64,000 nucleotides of DNA, from positions 57,547,982-57,611,981 of the forward strand of contig CM055099.1 of NCBI GenBank assembly GCA_029204225.1, read 5' to 3'. Below are positions 63,125 to 64,000 of the stretch, one piece after another; positions within the stretch are counted from its first letter, which is position 1, and each line of letters begins with the position of its first letter. Made by a program: the position numbers and the translations under genes. The notes beneath the pieces were generated by a model. It was not told the DNA's origin. It did not search any database and was given only the letters and a program-made list of their open reading frames with translations. The stretch comes from Diphasiastrum complanatum. Its lineage: Eukaryota > Streptophyta > Lycopodiopsida > Lycopodiales > Lycopodiaceae.

Positions 63125-64000
63125 AACAAAGTTGCTTCTTGCATATCCAGCTGATTGCAGCTCCGCATGCTATGGTACATTCTCCAGTTATGGACTTGTT
63201 GCCATCTTTGCAGCTCGCCCAGCTTGCATCACTATAGTGGTGCAGCTCTAATCCTTTTCTTTCATTTTCAGTTCTATAGGTTAGTCCCATATTTTGAGTA
63301 CCCTTCAGATATTGTAGAATTCATTTTGCCATTTGCCAATGTGCCATGCTAGTATTGGAAGAGAATTGGCTTAATGCGTAAACAGAGAAAGCTAGATCAG
63401 GTCTGGTACAAATTGTAAGGTACATCAAACTACCGACCAAGTTTTGGTAGGGTATACTTGCCATCTTCTGTTCTTCCTCTTCCATTTTTGGACAATCTTG
63501 CTTCATCAACTTGGCTCCAGCTATCATTGGTGTAGCCTTTTCTTTGCAGTCCATCATGTGATACTGCTTGAGCTGACATATTCTGACTGACTCAAGTGCA
63601 TTCGCCCTTTGTTTGATCTCTTCTGATCTCCAGCCCGAGGCATTTTGTTGCTTCTCCAAGATCTGTGATTTCATAACTTTTAGAAATCTGACTCTTCATG
63701 TCTTTGATCAGCACCAAGAAATTTTCTATCATTAGAGAATCATCCACAAAAATAGTCAGTATCACAAAATCTTTTCCCACTCTTTTTATGTAGACATTAC
63801 AGTCCGGTTGTGTAGGATTGAAGTCTAGAAATTTCAGAAGACCATCGAGCTTTTTATACCAAGCTCGCGATGCCTATTTTAGACCATAGATGCATCTCTG
63901 CAACTGACAGGCATGTTGTCGATTGTCGGGGTCTTCAAGTCCTTCAGACTGCTTCATGAAGATTTTCTCCTCTAGATCTCTGTGGAGAAAGGTTGTTTTC
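63125..64000 (-). pseudogene. Copia RT and RNase H fragment, minus strand, cut by window end
   Basis: Leftward from 64000: FLHRDLEEKIFMKQ-type residues, CLSVAEMHLWS-like sequence (usual CKLQRSLYGLK), then KRVGKDFVILTIFVDDSL with the VDD active site at 63780-63750, DLGEATKCLGLEIRRD, YQNLVGSLMYLTICTRPDLAFSV (63460-63390) and QYLKGT. RNase H start residues LHHYSDASWASCKDG lie at 63245-63200. It stops at about 63125, so RNase H is truncated. Stop codons occur near 63940 and 63870. It is a different copy from the gag-protease to its left. Confidence 0.8.

Overview
The window is nuclear DNA from a plant, most likely a flowering plant. It has a gene with thirty GT-AG exons split by introns of up to 9 kb, plant-type LTR retrotransposons (Copia, chromovirus-like Gypsy and Tat/Athila-like Gypsy), hAT-type miniature transposons and long (GA)n tracts. 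I could not place the species. No prokaryotic operon, CRISPR array, rRNA or tRNA gene was seen.

Positions 1522-35340 (+): the 3' two thirds of the gene for the catalytic subunit of DNA polymerase epsilon (POL2/POLE family; POL2A in Arabidopsis). Thirty in-frame exons encode about 1445 residues, from polymerase motif C (DTDGIW) to the C-terminal zinc-finger region and stop codon. The exonuclease domain and polymerase motifs A and B lie upstream of the window. Introns 5, 12, 13, 19 and 24 carry old mobile DNA: Gypsy RT and integrase fragments, LTR/primer-site remnants, and three miniature hAT-like elements with perfect 8-bp target-site duplications.

Positions 36348-40500: a decayed hAT transposon with a BED zinc finger, a transposase core, a dimerisation domain and an acidic, Arg-Gly-rich tail. 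It is broken by frameshifts and stops.

Positions 40534-64000: nested, mostly broken LTR retrotransposons. In order: (GA)60; Copia gag-protease and integrase scraps (41.2-43.3 kb); two Tat-like Gypsy pol segments facing away from each other from a junction near 45.34 kb (43.4-47.5 kb); the 3' end of a minus-strand Copia (48.2-49.0 kb); Gypsy gag pieces and a 1.1-kb purine-rich tract with (GA)n arrays (49.4-52.5 kb); a Gypsy integrase followed by an unidentified ORF region, a polypurine tract and a probable 3' LTR (52.5-56.5 kb); a minus-strand Copia whose gag-protease is followed by about 4 kb of unfamiliar, internally duplicated sequence (57.2-62.8 kb); and a second minus-strand Copia RT/RNase H fragment that runs off the window (63.1-64.0 kb).

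The least ordinary features are three: the miniature elements whose subterminal palindromic words change together at both ends while their cores stay related; a perfect 31-bp hairpin in intron 24; and the two retroelements carrying unrecognised open reading frames.
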